Shown: positions 1 through 5,097 of the stretch, piece after piece
Numbering within the stretch: position 1 is the first letter of the stretch
Layout of the letters: each line of letters opens with the position of its first letter
Assembly (NCBI GenBank): GCA_035695265.1
Contig: DASSEM010000148.1
Location: 1-5,097, forward strand
Reading direction: 5' to 3'
Source: RHKX01 sp035695265
GTDB taxonomy: Bacteria > Actinomycetota > Thermoleophilia > Solirubrobacterales > 70-9
DNA length: 5,097 bases
Notes under the pieces: model-generated
The model's database searches: none
Seen by the model: only the letters and a program-made list of their open reading frames with translations
Told to the model about the DNA's origin: nothing
Program-made: the position numbers and the translations under genes

Positions 1-104
1 CCCGCAAGGACGACCCCGTCGCATTCGCCGCCGAGTGGGGTGAGGGCAGGAACGCGTACGGCAAGTGCGTGTCGGCGACCGTTCGCGCCGGCGACGAGTC
101 CTAG
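1..104 (+). CDS. C-terminal end of an unidentified protein (5' truncated by window edge)
   Basis: An open frame enters from the left edge (first full codon at position 3) and stops at a TAG at 102-104, giving the last 33 residues. The tail contains FAAEWGEGRNAYGKCVSA and then a short polar end, ATVRAGDES. Tails of the form 'F..xxGxxxNAfGKCVS' are familiar to me from small, probably secreted proteins of high-GC actinobacteria, so this is likely one of those; that is recollection, not a search. The codons show the strong G/C third-position bias of the neighbouring genes, which supports real coding. No domain can be named from this fragment. The gene converges on the exporter operon, with a large hairpin 51 bases after its stop. 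Confidence 0.55.
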   Translation, partial: RKDDPVAFAAEWGEGRNAYGKCVSATVRAGDES

Positions 105-154
105 TCGCTCAACGCGCCTGTCGGCCAGGGGGGACCGGTCAGGAGGGCAGGGAA

Positions 155-211
155 GAGGCGGCCGGCAGAGCTCCGCGACACCCCCTCAGCGGAGCTCTCG
201 CCGGCCGCCTC
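155..211. terminator. Long hairpin between convergent genes, probable bidirectional terminator
   Basis: The left arm (155-176) is 22 bases and pairs with the right arm (189-211) over 22 base pairs, with one bulged C at 199 and a 12-base loop (177-188). The arms begin GAGGCGGCCGGC and end GCCGGCCGCCTC. It lies 51 bases after the stop of the plus-strand gene and 17 bases beyond the stop of the minus-strand permease gene. There is no long T run on either side: the plus side has only CGCGCTTTC after the stem and the minus side only TTCCC. It is therefore not a textbook intrinsic terminator, but strong hairpins with poor U tracts are common between convergent actinobacterial genes. Confidence 0.72.
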
Positions 212-227
212 GCGCTTTCACCGCCGG

Positions 228-1577
228 CTAGGCGAAGCGGCGGACAGCGAGGCGGGCGAGGGCGCCGTAGGCGAGCGCGAGGATCGCGAGATGGAGGATC
301 GCGATGCCGATGCTCGGCCCGGCCGCGTCGAGCGCGCCGGTCAGGGCCCGGAGCGCCGGATCGAACGGGAACAGGGCCGTGACGACCTCGATCACGTCGT
401 AGAGGCCGGGCGCGACGGTCCCCGAGGGGATCAGCGACAGGAACGCGACCGGCAGGCTGACCATGAAGGCGAGAAGCGATGCCGCCCGGACCTCCTTGGC
501 GGCGCCGCCGATCGCCGCGCCGAAGGCGGCGAAGCCGGCGCCGCCGGCGACGATCGCGGGCAGCCAGAGCGCGAAGCGTCCCCAGTCGAGATCGACGAAG
601 AAGCCGAGCCCGGCGAGCATCAGGAGCGTCACCGCGAGCGCGACGACGATGCCGAGCAGGATCTTCTCACCGAGCAGCGCCGTCTTCGAGACGAGCCCGC
701 GCGTGAGCCGCGCGAAGGCGTTCTCCTCGCGCTCGAGCGCCAGCGACCCCGCGACGAGGAGGACGGTGACGAACATCAGGGTGACCGTCGCGGCGACCGC
801 GATCGCGAAGGTGTCGAGGCTGGGCGTGCCGCCGTCGATCGTCTCCTTCTCGACCTTGATCGGCTGCGAGACCGCGTCGAGCAGGTCGTCGGCGACGTCG
901 AGGTTCTCGGCCGCGAGGTGGCTGAAGCGGATCACCGAATCGAGCTGGTCGAGGTCGGGGCTGTCGGGCGGGAGCTGCGCGCGGACCTCGCGGAGGATCT
1001 GCTCGGAGCGGCGCAGGCCGAGGATCTCGATCCCGTCGCCGAGGAAGCTGAAGTCGCCGCCGTCGAGGAGGATCTGCAGGTAGCTCGTGGCGACGTCGGA
1101 GACCTCCTGCGAGATCCGCAGGTTGGCCTCGGCGAGCAGCGCGTTGATCCGGTCGTCGACGAGCCCCGCCTTGACCGGGTCCTCCTCGTTGACGATCACC
1201 TTCACGATCGGGCTCTCGGGCGCGAGGCCGGCCAGGGTCTGGAGCTTCTCGACCAGGTCGGGAGGGAGGATCAGCGCCGCCAGGACGTCGCCGGACTCGA
1301 CCTTCTCGCGCGCCTCCTCCTCGCTCGAGACCTCGACGCACTCGATCCGGGCGCAGAGCTCGCTGCGGGCGCCGGCGAGGTCGAGCTCTTGGCCGCCGAC
1401 GCTGAGCGGCGAGTCGGGCGGCACCTGGTTGAGGAAGGCGACGCGGGGCTCGTCGGGGCCGCGGCTGAGCGCGAATCCGATCAGGACCGCGATCGCAATC
1501 GGGTAAACGATCAGAAGCGCGGTCAGAAGCGGCGAGCGCCGCATGATCTGCAGGTCCTTGAGCAGTAGCCAGCGCAT
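228..1577 (-). CDS. ABC-2 type transporter permease (exporter membrane subunit)
   Basis: This 449-residue protein looks like the membrane half of an ABC-2 family exporter (ABC2_membrane_3-like layout). The N-terminus MRWLLLKDLQIMRRSP is the usual cytoplasmic start of the family, followed by a first membrane helix at about 17-38. Then comes a large extracytoplasmic domain, about 40-255, holding two close cysteines (C75 and C80) that could form a disulfide. Five more hydrophobic segments follow at about 256-281, 304-328, 335-358, 366-385 and 421-444. The LEREENAFARLTRGLVSK stretch (281-298) after the second helix matches the cytoplasmic loop that usually contacts the ATPase. The ATG at 1577 has no clear Shine-Dalgarno sequence, but the next ATG (codon 12) would cut the conserved start. 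The ATPase gene ends 33 bases upstream on the same strand, so the two are almost certainly co-transcribed. The substrate cannot be read from the sequence. Confidence 0.9.
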   Translation of the reverse strand: MRWLLLKDLQIMRRSPLLTALLIVYPIAIAVLIGFALSRGPDEPRVAFLNQVPPDSPLSVGGQELDLAGARSELCARIECVEVSSEEEAREKVESGDVLAALILPPDLVEKLQTLAGLAPESPIVKVIVNEEDPVKAGLVDDRINALLAEANLRISQEVSDVATSYLQILLDGGDFSFLGDGIEILGLRRSEQILREVRAQLPPDSPDLDQLDSVIRFSHLAAENLDVADDLLDAVSQPIKVEKETIDGGTPSLDTFAIAVAATVTLMFVTVLLVAGSLALEREENAFARLTRGLVSKTALLGEKILLGIVVALAVTLLMLAGLGFFVDLDWGRFALWLPAIVAGGAGFAAFGAAIGGAAKEVRAASLLAFMVSLPVAFLSLIPSGTVAPGLYDVIEVVTALFPFDPALRALTGALDAAGPSIGIAILHLAILALAYGALARLAVRRFA

Positions 1578-1610
1578 TCGACGGACGAGGTTCGGGTGGC
1601 TGCCCTTTAT

Positions 1611-2345
1611 CTAGTGCCCGCGCTCGGCGAGGAAGCGGACGAAGGCGGACTCGAAGTCGGGGTTGTCGCCGGCCGTTCCCGGCTCCGCGGCATGCAGGCC
1701 CGCGATCGTGCCGTCGAAGAGCGCCTGCCCGTCGGCGATCACGAGGACCCGCTGCGCGTAGCGCTCCGCCTCGGCGATGTTGTGGGTCGAGAAGATCACG
1801 GTCGTGCCGCCGCCGGCGAGGTCGAGGACGAACTCCCAGAGGCGCCCGCGCTGGCGCGGGTCGAGGCCGGTGGAGGGCTCGTCGAGGAGGAGCACGGCCG
1901 GGTCGGAGAGGAGGCCGATCGCGATGTTGATCCGCTGCTGGTTGCCGCCCGACAGGGTCCCGGCCTGATCGTCGCGGCGGTCGCCGAGCCCGGTCTGGTC
2001 GAGCATCGTCGCGACCGCGCCCTCGACGTCGGCGATCCCCTCGAGGCGGGCGAACAGCCGCAGGTTCTCGGCGACCGTGAGGCGCCGGTAGAGCGCCGCC
2101 TGCTGGGGCACGAACCCGATCGCGCCGCGCGGCAGGTGGATCTCGCCGGCGTCGGCCTCGCGGATCCCGGCGAGGATCGAGAGCAGGGTCGTCTTGCCGG
2201 CGCCGTTGGGGCCGATCACGGCGAGCACCTCCCCGGCGGTCGCCGCGAAGTCGACCTCGAGCAGCGCGACCCGCTCGCCGAAGCGCTTGGTCAGCCCGCG
2301 CGCCTCGATCGCGGCGTCGGCGGGCGCTGTCGGGGCGGCCGTCAC
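1611..2345 (-). CDS. ABC transporter ATP-binding protein (partner of the permease)
   Basis: This 244-residue nucleotide-binding subunit has every ATPase motif intact: Walker A GPNGAGKT (45-52), Q-loop Q81, signature LSGGNQQR (131-138), Walker B AVLLLDEP with catalytic E156, D-loop STGLD (158-162) and switch histidine H188. It should hydrolyse ATP in the cytoplasm to drive the exporter formed with the downstream permease. The chosen start is a GTG at 2345, giving MTAAPTAPADAAIEARGLTKRFG. The open frame continues upstream to 3209, but that part is antisense to the phosphoesterase gene and carries no ABC domain sequence. No in-frame start codon is seen between the GTG and the domain, and no better one just upstream. 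The C-terminus is short, without the regulatory extension of some drug or importer ATPases. A TAGGTT box lies just upstream and suggests a leaderless or nearly leaderless mRNA. The family covers drug, lipid and polysaccharide export; I cannot choose among these. Confidence 0.92.
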   Translation of the reverse strand: MTAAPTAPADAAIEARGLTKRFGERVALLEVDFAATAGEVLAVIGPNGAGKTTLLSILAGIREADAGEIHLPRGAIGFVPQQAALYRRLTVAENLRLFARLEGIADVEGAVATMLDQTGLGDRRDDQAGTLSGGNQQRINIAIGLLSDPAVLLLDEPSTGLDPRQRGRLWEFVLDLAGGGTTVIFSTHNIAEAERYAQRVLVIADGQALFDGTIAGLHAAEPGTAGDNPDFESAFVRFLAERGH

Positions 2346-2353
2346 GACCGCAC

Positions 2354-2359
2354 AACCTA
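2354..2359 (-). promoter_or_regulatory. Putative -10 box for the exporter operon (leaderless type)
   Basis: Read on the minus strand, TAGGTT fits the TANNNT -10 pattern and ends 8 bases before the GTG start of the ATPase gene. Transcription would then begin at or next to the start codon. No convincing TTGAC-like -35 box is visible 16-19 bases upstream, which is usual for weak matches in high-GC actinobacteria. A weak AGG about 10 bases before the GTG could instead act as a ribosome binding site. Confidence 0.4.
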
Positions 2360-2394
2360 GTGGCTGACCGGTGCGAACCCGCCCGGTGACGGTC

Positions 2395-2408
2395 GGACCG
2401 CGTGGTCC
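2395..2408. promoter_or_regulatory. Small inverted repeat in the divergent intergenic region, possible operator
   Basis: GGACC-GCGT-GGTCC is a perfect 5-base inverted repeat with a 4-base spacer. It ends 3 bases before the proposed -10 box of the phosphoesterase gene, so a bound protein would block that promoter. It is short and GC-rich enough to occur by chance, so the call is weak. Confidence 0.2.
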
Positions 2409-2411
2409 ATC

Positions 2412-2417
2412 TACGCT
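2412..2417 (+). promoter_or_regulatory. Putative -10 box for the phosphoesterase gene (leaderless type)
   Basis: TACGCT fits TANNNT and ends 6 bases before the ATG at 2424, the spacing seen at actinobacterial leaderless genes where the mRNA starts with the A of ATG. No purine-rich ribosome binding site exists between this box and the ATG (GCGCCG). A TTGAC-like GTGACG lies at 2386-2391, but its 20-base spacing is longer than usual. Confidence 0.45.
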
Positions 2418-2423
2418 GCGCCG

Positions 2424-3203
2424 ATGCGGATCCTGTTCATCGGCGACATCGTCGGGGGCCCCGGCCGGCGCGGGCTCGCCCAGCTCCTCCCCGGGCTTCG
2501 CGAGGAGCTCGAGCCCGACCTGACCATCGCCAACGGCGAGAACGCGGCCGGTGGCGTCGGGATCACCGAGCGGACCGCGGACGAGATCTTCGCCGCCGGT
2601 GTCGATCTGATCACGACCGGCAACCACGTCTACCGCCACCGCGACGCCTACGAGTTCATCGACCGCTGCGAGCGCCTCGTCCGCCCCGCCAACTACCCGA
2701 AGGGGAACCCGGGCCGGGGCGCCGCGATCGTCGAGGCGGCGGGCCGCCGGGTCGGCGTGCTGAACCTGAGCGGCGCCCTGCAGCTCACCGTCGCCCGCTC
2801 GCCGTTCCCGGCCGCCGACGCCGAATTGGATGATCTGAAGCGGCGCGGCGCCGAGGTCGTCCTCGTCGATTTCCACGCCGAGGTGACGAGCGAGAAGGTG
2901 GCGATGGGCTGGCACCTCGACGGCAGGGTGGCCGCGGTGGTCGGCACCCACACCCACGTCCCGACCGCCGATGCCCGGGTGCTGCCGGGCGGCACCGCGT
3001 ACGTCGCCGACGTCGGCATGACGGGGGCGCGCCGTAGCGTCCTCGGCGTCGAGGTCGAGGACGCGCTCGGGGCCTTCCAGACGCAGATGCCGGCGCGCTT
3101 CCGGACCGCCGAGGAGGACGTCTGGATCAACGCCGTCGTGATCGACGTCGGCGACGACGGGCGGGCGAGTGCGATCGAGCAGGTCCTCCGCCCGGTCGGC
3201 TGA
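2424..3203 (+). CDS. YmdB/TIGR00282-family metallophosphoesterase
   Basis: This 259-residue protein is close to the usual length of the YmdB/TIGR00282 family, cytosolic dinuclear-metal phosphoesterases. Bacillus subtilis YmdB hydrolyses cyclic nucleotides such as 2',3'-cAMP and affects biofilm and motility decisions. The metal ligands are all visible: D8 in GDIVG, E39 and N40 in ANGENAAGG, N67 and H68 in TGNHV, H151 in DFHAE, and H176 and H178 in GTHTHVPT. D8, E39, N40 and N67 fall at the same positions I recall for B. subtilis YmdB. There is no signal peptide or membrane helix. The ATG at 2424 directly opens the MRILFIGDIVG strand, so the start is secure although there is no Shine-Dalgarno sequence. 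The gene is divergent from the exporter operon and 55 bases ahead of a diguanylate cyclase. In many bacteria this gene sits near rny (RNase Y); that gene is not seen here. The in vivo substrate is not decided by sequence. Confidence 0.93.
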   Translation: MRILFIGDIVGGPGRRGLAQLLPGLREELEPDLTIANGENAAGGVGITERTADEIFAAGVDLITTGNHVYRHRDAYEFIDRCERLVRPANYPKGNPGRGAAIVEAAGRRVGVLNLSGALQLTVARSPFPAADAELDDLKRRGAEVVLVDFHAEVTSEKVAMGWHLDGRVAAVVGTHTHVPTADARVLPGGTAYVADVGMTGARRSVLGVEVEDALGAFQTQMPARFRTAEEDVWINAVVIDVGDDGRASAIEQVLRPVG

Positions 3204-3230
3204 CCACAAATCGGCGCCCGGCGCTAAAAG
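3200..3230 (+). promoter_or_regulatory. Possible promoter for the diguanylate cyclase gene
   Basis: CTGACC at 3200-3205 resembles a -35 box and TAAAAG at 3225-3230 a -10 box, separated by 19 bases. This would give a leader of roughly 20 bases before the ATG at 3259. TAAAAG lacks the preferred final T, and the A-rich patch is the only one nearby. Co-transcription from the phosphoesterase promoter is an equal alternative. An ATCGGC (3210-3215)/GCCGAT (3244-3249) inverted repeat spans the -10 region and the leader. Confidence 0.27.
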
Positions 3231-3258
3231 TTCGCGGCGAGCGGCCGATCAATGATGC

Positions 3259-4326
3259 ATGGACGGGGGAAGAAACTGGCTGATCGCCTCCGAGCAGGAC
3301 CGCGAGCGCATGCTCGAGATGGACACTCGCCTGCGCGACGTCCGCATGATCGCGTTCGGGGTCCTCGCGATCGCGTTCATCATCTGCGGTCCCTGGATCG
3401 GCTGGGCGCCATTGCCGCTGCTCGCCGCCGCCGGCGTCTTCTTCGCCCTCGCCGACAAGATCGCCGCCCGCTCGTCCCGCCCCGAGTACTGGATCTTCGG
3501 CGCCTGGGTCGGCGCCCAGCTCGTGATCGCCTCGGCGGTGCTGCTCACCGACGCCCCGGACTCGCTCGTCGCGATCTTCCTCGCGCTGCCCGTCGTCACG
3601 CTGAGCACGCGCTTCTCCGGCCGCGGCATCGTCGCCGGCGTTGCGATCACGATCGTCCTCCTCTGCGCGGTGACGCTCGGCACTAACGCCGCCGGGGTCG
3701 CCGACTACCCGCCGGTCCTCGCCACCCCGGCCGCCCTCGTGATCGGCATCGCGATCCTCTCGACCGCGCTGATGCGCTCCGAGCTTCAGTACCGGAGCGA
3801 GTCGGTGGTCGACCCGCTGACCCGACTGCTCAACCGCAAGGCGCTTCAGAACCGGATCGCCGAGCTCAGCCAGCAGTCGCTCACCGCCGACGCGCCGGTC
3901 GGCCTCGTCTACTGCGACATCGACCACTTCAAGCGCGTCAACGACACCGTCGGCCACGCCTGCGGCGATGAGATCCTCGTCCGCGTCGCCGACCTGATTC
4001 GCGGTGAACTCCGCGCCTTCGAGCTCGCCTACCGGACCGGCGGCGAGGAGTTTCTGATCGTCCTCCCCGGCCTCGGGCTCCGCGAGACGGCCGAGCTCGC
4101 CGAGCGCCTGCGCGCCGCCGTCGCCCGCCACCCCTTCCCGCAGGAGATCACGATGACGATGAGCTGCGGTGCCGCCGCCTCCGGCCCCGAGGCGCGGCTC
4201 GACTTCGACGCGCTCTGGGCGAGCGCCGACGACGCCCTCTACCGGGCCAAGCGCGAGGGCCGGAACCGGGTCAGCTTCGCGCCCGGCATCACCGCCCCGC
4301 ACCCCGCGGTGCCGGCGACCGCCTGA
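3259..4326 (+). CDS. Membrane-anchored diguanylate cyclase (GGDEF domain)
   Basis: The protein has 355 residues and should make cyclic di-GMP from two GTP at the inner face of the membrane. The N-terminal half is hydrophobic, with five or six helices at about 30-49, 51-66, 79-97, 103-115, 123-141 and 153-172; I recognise no named sensor domain there. The GGDEF domain covers about 183-340: DPLTRLLNR (185-193), DIDHFKRVND (220-229), GHACGDE (232-238), the active-site loop GGEEF (261-265) and DDALYRAKREGRNRV (324-338). By alignment to PleD, D220 and E263 are the metal ligands and N228 and D237 contact guanine, so it should be active. The inhibitory-site motif, normally RxxD five residues before GGEEF, is R252-A-F-E255. 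No EAL domain follows. A TGA immediately precedes the region in frame (3253-3255), so ATG 3259 is the first possible start; ATG at codons 18 or 21 are alternatives. No strong ribosome binding site is seen. Confidence 0.93.
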   Translation: MDGGRNWLIASEQDRERMLEMDTRLRDVRMIAFGVLAIAFIICGPWIGWAPLPLLAAAGVFFALADKIAARSSRPEYWIFGAWVGAQLVIASAVLLTDAPDSLVAIFLALPVVTLSTRFSGRGIVAGVAITIVLLCAVTLGTNAAGVADYPPVLATPAALVIGIAILSTALMRSELQYRSESVVDPLTRLLNRKALQNRIAELSQQSLTADAPVGLVYCDIDHFKRVNDTVGHACGDEILVRVADLIRGELRAFELAYRTGGEEFLIVLPGLGLRETAELAERLRAAVARHPFPQEITMTMSCGAAASGPEARLDFDALWASADDALYRAKREGRNRVSFAPGITAPHPAVPATA

Positions 4327-4388
4327 CGCCGGCCCTTCGACACACCGCCGCGACGCACCGGCACGCTTCGTGACCCACCCGCGCGGCT

Positions 4389-4411
4389 TTCCCTGCCACC
4401 TTCGCAGGGAA
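4389..4411. promoter_or_regulatory. 23-bp inverted repeat over the start of the AbiEi-like gene
   Basis: TTCCCTGC (4389-4396) and GCAGGGAA (4404-4411) form a perfect 8-base inverted repeat around a 7-base spacer. The right arm contains the only purine-rich stretch ahead of the ATG (AGGGA, directly adjoining it) and its last base is the A of the ATG. As DNA it could be an operator; as RNA its hairpin could hide the start or end the upstream transcript. No T run follows, so it is a poor intrinsic terminator. Confidence 0.45.
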
Positions 4412-5097
4412 TGGGGGACGCGAGGCAGAAAAGTCCCATCTCATGGGACAAATCGACACCGGGCGCTCGGGATCGAGCCGTCGCGACGCTCGCCAGCCGT
4501 CAGCTCCGGCTGATCACCTCCTCACAGCTTCAGCGCACCGGGGTCAGCCGCAACGCGATCCACAACGCCGCCCGCCGCGGCCGCTTACATCGCATCCACC
4601 ACGGCGTCTACGTCACCCATCCCCCGCCCTTCAGCCGCAATCAACGCTGGCTCGCGGCGGTCCTGGCCTGTGGTTCGGAGGCCGCGCTGAGCCACGAGCC
4701 GGCGGCGATGCTCCAGGGCTTCCTCGACGCCGGATCGCTGATCCCGCATGTCACCGTCTCGGGCGGCCGTGGCCGTTCGCGGTCGGGGATCGTCGTCCAC
4801 CGCGGCGCCGTCGACCCCCGCGACTACCGCCGGGTCGACTCCATCCCCTGCACCTCCGCCGACCGGGTCCTGATCGACCTCGCGCCGACCCGCGACGAAG
4901 CTGAGCTCGAGCGGCTGCTGGTCGCGGCCGAGTCGCTCGGGCTCGTCAAGCGCGGCCGCCTCACCGCCCTCGTCGAAGAACGTCGCGGCCATCCCGGCAT
5001 CGCCCGGCTCGCTTCGATCCTCGCGCTCGAGCCGGCGCTCGCGCGCTCCGACCTCGAGGCGCTGTTCATCCCGATCTGGCACCTGGCCGGCGTACCG
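4411..5097 (+). CDS. AbiEi-like winged-helix protein, 3' truncated by window edge (likely DUF559-type C-terminus beyond)
   Basis: The frame is open from ATG 4411 to the last base, giving 229 residues with no stop. Residues about 21-70 form a winged-helix-like module: DRAVATLASRQLRLITSS, then QLQRTGVSRNAI (39-50) and RRGRLHRIHHGVYVT (55-69). This matches the N-terminal antitoxin-type domain of AbiEi-like proteins. The following WLAAVLACGSEAALSHEPAA and VTVSGGRGRSRSGIVVHRG stretches fit the common actinobacterial form of this family, which usually ends in a DUF559 (PD-(D/E)XK nuclease-like) domain; RSDLEALFIPIWHLAG at the edge looks like its beginning. Many such proteins stand alone without an AbiEii toxin, and none is visible here, so a toxin-antitoxin role is not shown. 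ATG 4411 is the only ATG, GTG or TTG in frame before the domain, but its first 20 codons have weaker G/C third-position bias than the rest. The gene starts 84 bases after the cyclase stop in the same direction. Confidence 0.8.
   Translation, partial: MGDARQKSPISWDKSTPGARDRAVATLASRQLRLITSSQLQRTGVSRNAIHNAARRGRLHRIHHGVYVTHPPPFSRNQRWLAAVLACGSEAALSHEPAAMLQGFLDAGSLIPHVTVSGGRGRSRSGIVVHRGAVDPRDYRRVDSIPCTSADRVLIDLAPTRDEAELERLLVAAESLGLVKRGRLTALVEERRGHPGIARLASILALEPALARSDLEALFIPIWHLAGVP
4433..4449. promoter_or_regulatory. 17-bp palindrome in the first codons of the AbiEi-like gene
   Basis: GTCCCAT-CTC-ATGGGAC is a perfect 7-base inverted repeat with a 3-base spacer, spanning codons 8-13 of the predicted gene. 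Its half site shares the TCCC/GGGA core with the inverted repeat at 4389-4411. The centres are 41 bases apart, close to four helical turns. It may be a binding site for a regulator, perhaps the gene's own winged-helix product; no function is shown. Confidence 0.35.

Noticed and set aside
291..1568. Long plus-strand open frame of 425 codons antisense to the permease gene
   Set aside because: Its translation is a low-complexity run of R, E, D, A and G with no recognisable motif. It is the mirror of a GC-rich, codon-biased permease gene with clear membrane segments and family features.
667..2355. Minus-strand open frame of 562 codons overlapping both exporter genes in another frame
   Set aside because: The translation is dominated by Arg, Pro, Ala and Asp, as expected for an out-of-frame reading of high-GC coding sequence. 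It overlaps two well-supported genes on the same strand.
2346..3209. N-terminal extension of the ATPase frame up to 3209
   Set aside because: The extra 288 codons are antisense to the phosphoesterase gene, have no ABC features, and are unnecessary because a GTG at 2345 opens a full-length domain.
3204..3258. Possible c-di-GMP (GEMM) riboswitch ahead of the cyclase gene
   Set aside because: The gap is only 55 bases and I do not see the conserved GEMM core; only a 6-base inverted repeat is present.
3252..3686. Overlapping plus-strand frame starting at ATG 3252 or 3255
   Set aside because: It is out of frame with the cyclase and Arg-rich. The hydrophobic segments and GGDEF motifs are all in the frame of ATG 3259.
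3127..4302. Minus-strand open frame of 391 codons antisense to the cyclase gene
   Set aside because: It is a low-complexity G/E/R/D-rich translation without a domain; the plus-strand GGDEF gene explains the region.
4327..4411. Intrinsic terminator after the cyclase gene
   Set aside because: The 8-base hairpin at 4389-4411 is not followed by a T run and overlaps the next gene's start, so I list it as a possible regulatory dyad instead.
4443..4904. Plus-strand frame of 153 codons starting at ATG 4443
   Set aside because: It is Pro/Arg-rich and out of frame. The AbiEi-like domain is in the frame of ATG 4411, which is open to the window edge.

Overview
The window is very GC-rich (third codon positions almost all G or C) and looks like chromosomal DNA of a high-GC actinobacterium. 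The codon use, the style of the AbiEi-like protein and the YmdB-type phosphoesterase would fit the Thermoleophilia (Solirubrobacterales relatives), but that assignment is a guess from sequence style, not a search. It is densely coding. The longest stretches without a gene are 123 bases (105-227), 84 bases (4327-4410) and 78 bases (2346-2423). I see no tRNA, rRNA, insertion sequence, CRISPR array or phage gene.

Layout. Positions 1-104 hold the last 33 codons of a plus-strand gene. It converges on a minus-strand pair that makes an ABC-2 type exporter: the permease (228-1577) and, upstream of it in the same operon, the ATPase (1611-2345). A long near-perfect hairpin at 155-211 lies between the converging ends and could terminate transcription from both sides. 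At 2346-2423 a short divergent intergenic region serves the exporter operon on the minus strand and a YmdB/TIGR00282-type metallophosphoesterase (2424-3203) on the plus strand. Both starts lack a good ribosome binding site and have a TANNNT box 6 to 8 bases upstream, as expected for leaderless mRNAs. Next on the plus strand, 55 bases after the phosphoesterase, is a membrane-anchored diguanylate cyclase (3259-4326) with an intact GGEEF active site and a changed inhibitory site (RxxE instead of RxxD). After 84 bases comes a gene that runs off the right edge (4411-5097, 229 codons seen). It encodes an AbiEi-like winged-helix protein of the kind often fused to a DUF559 nuclease-like domain in actinobacteria.

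How they may work together. The exporter genes form one clear functional unit with unknown substrate. The phosphoesterase and the diguanylate cyclase are co-directional neighbours that both concern cyclic nucleotide chemistry, but nothing in the sequence proves that they act together. The AbiEi-like gene has two inverted repeats at its 5' end that might be operator sites. I do not see a clearly new multi-gene system here. The points most worth checking are the paired leaderless promoters, the RxxE site in the cyclase, and the two dyads and unusual base use at the start of the AbiEi-like gene.
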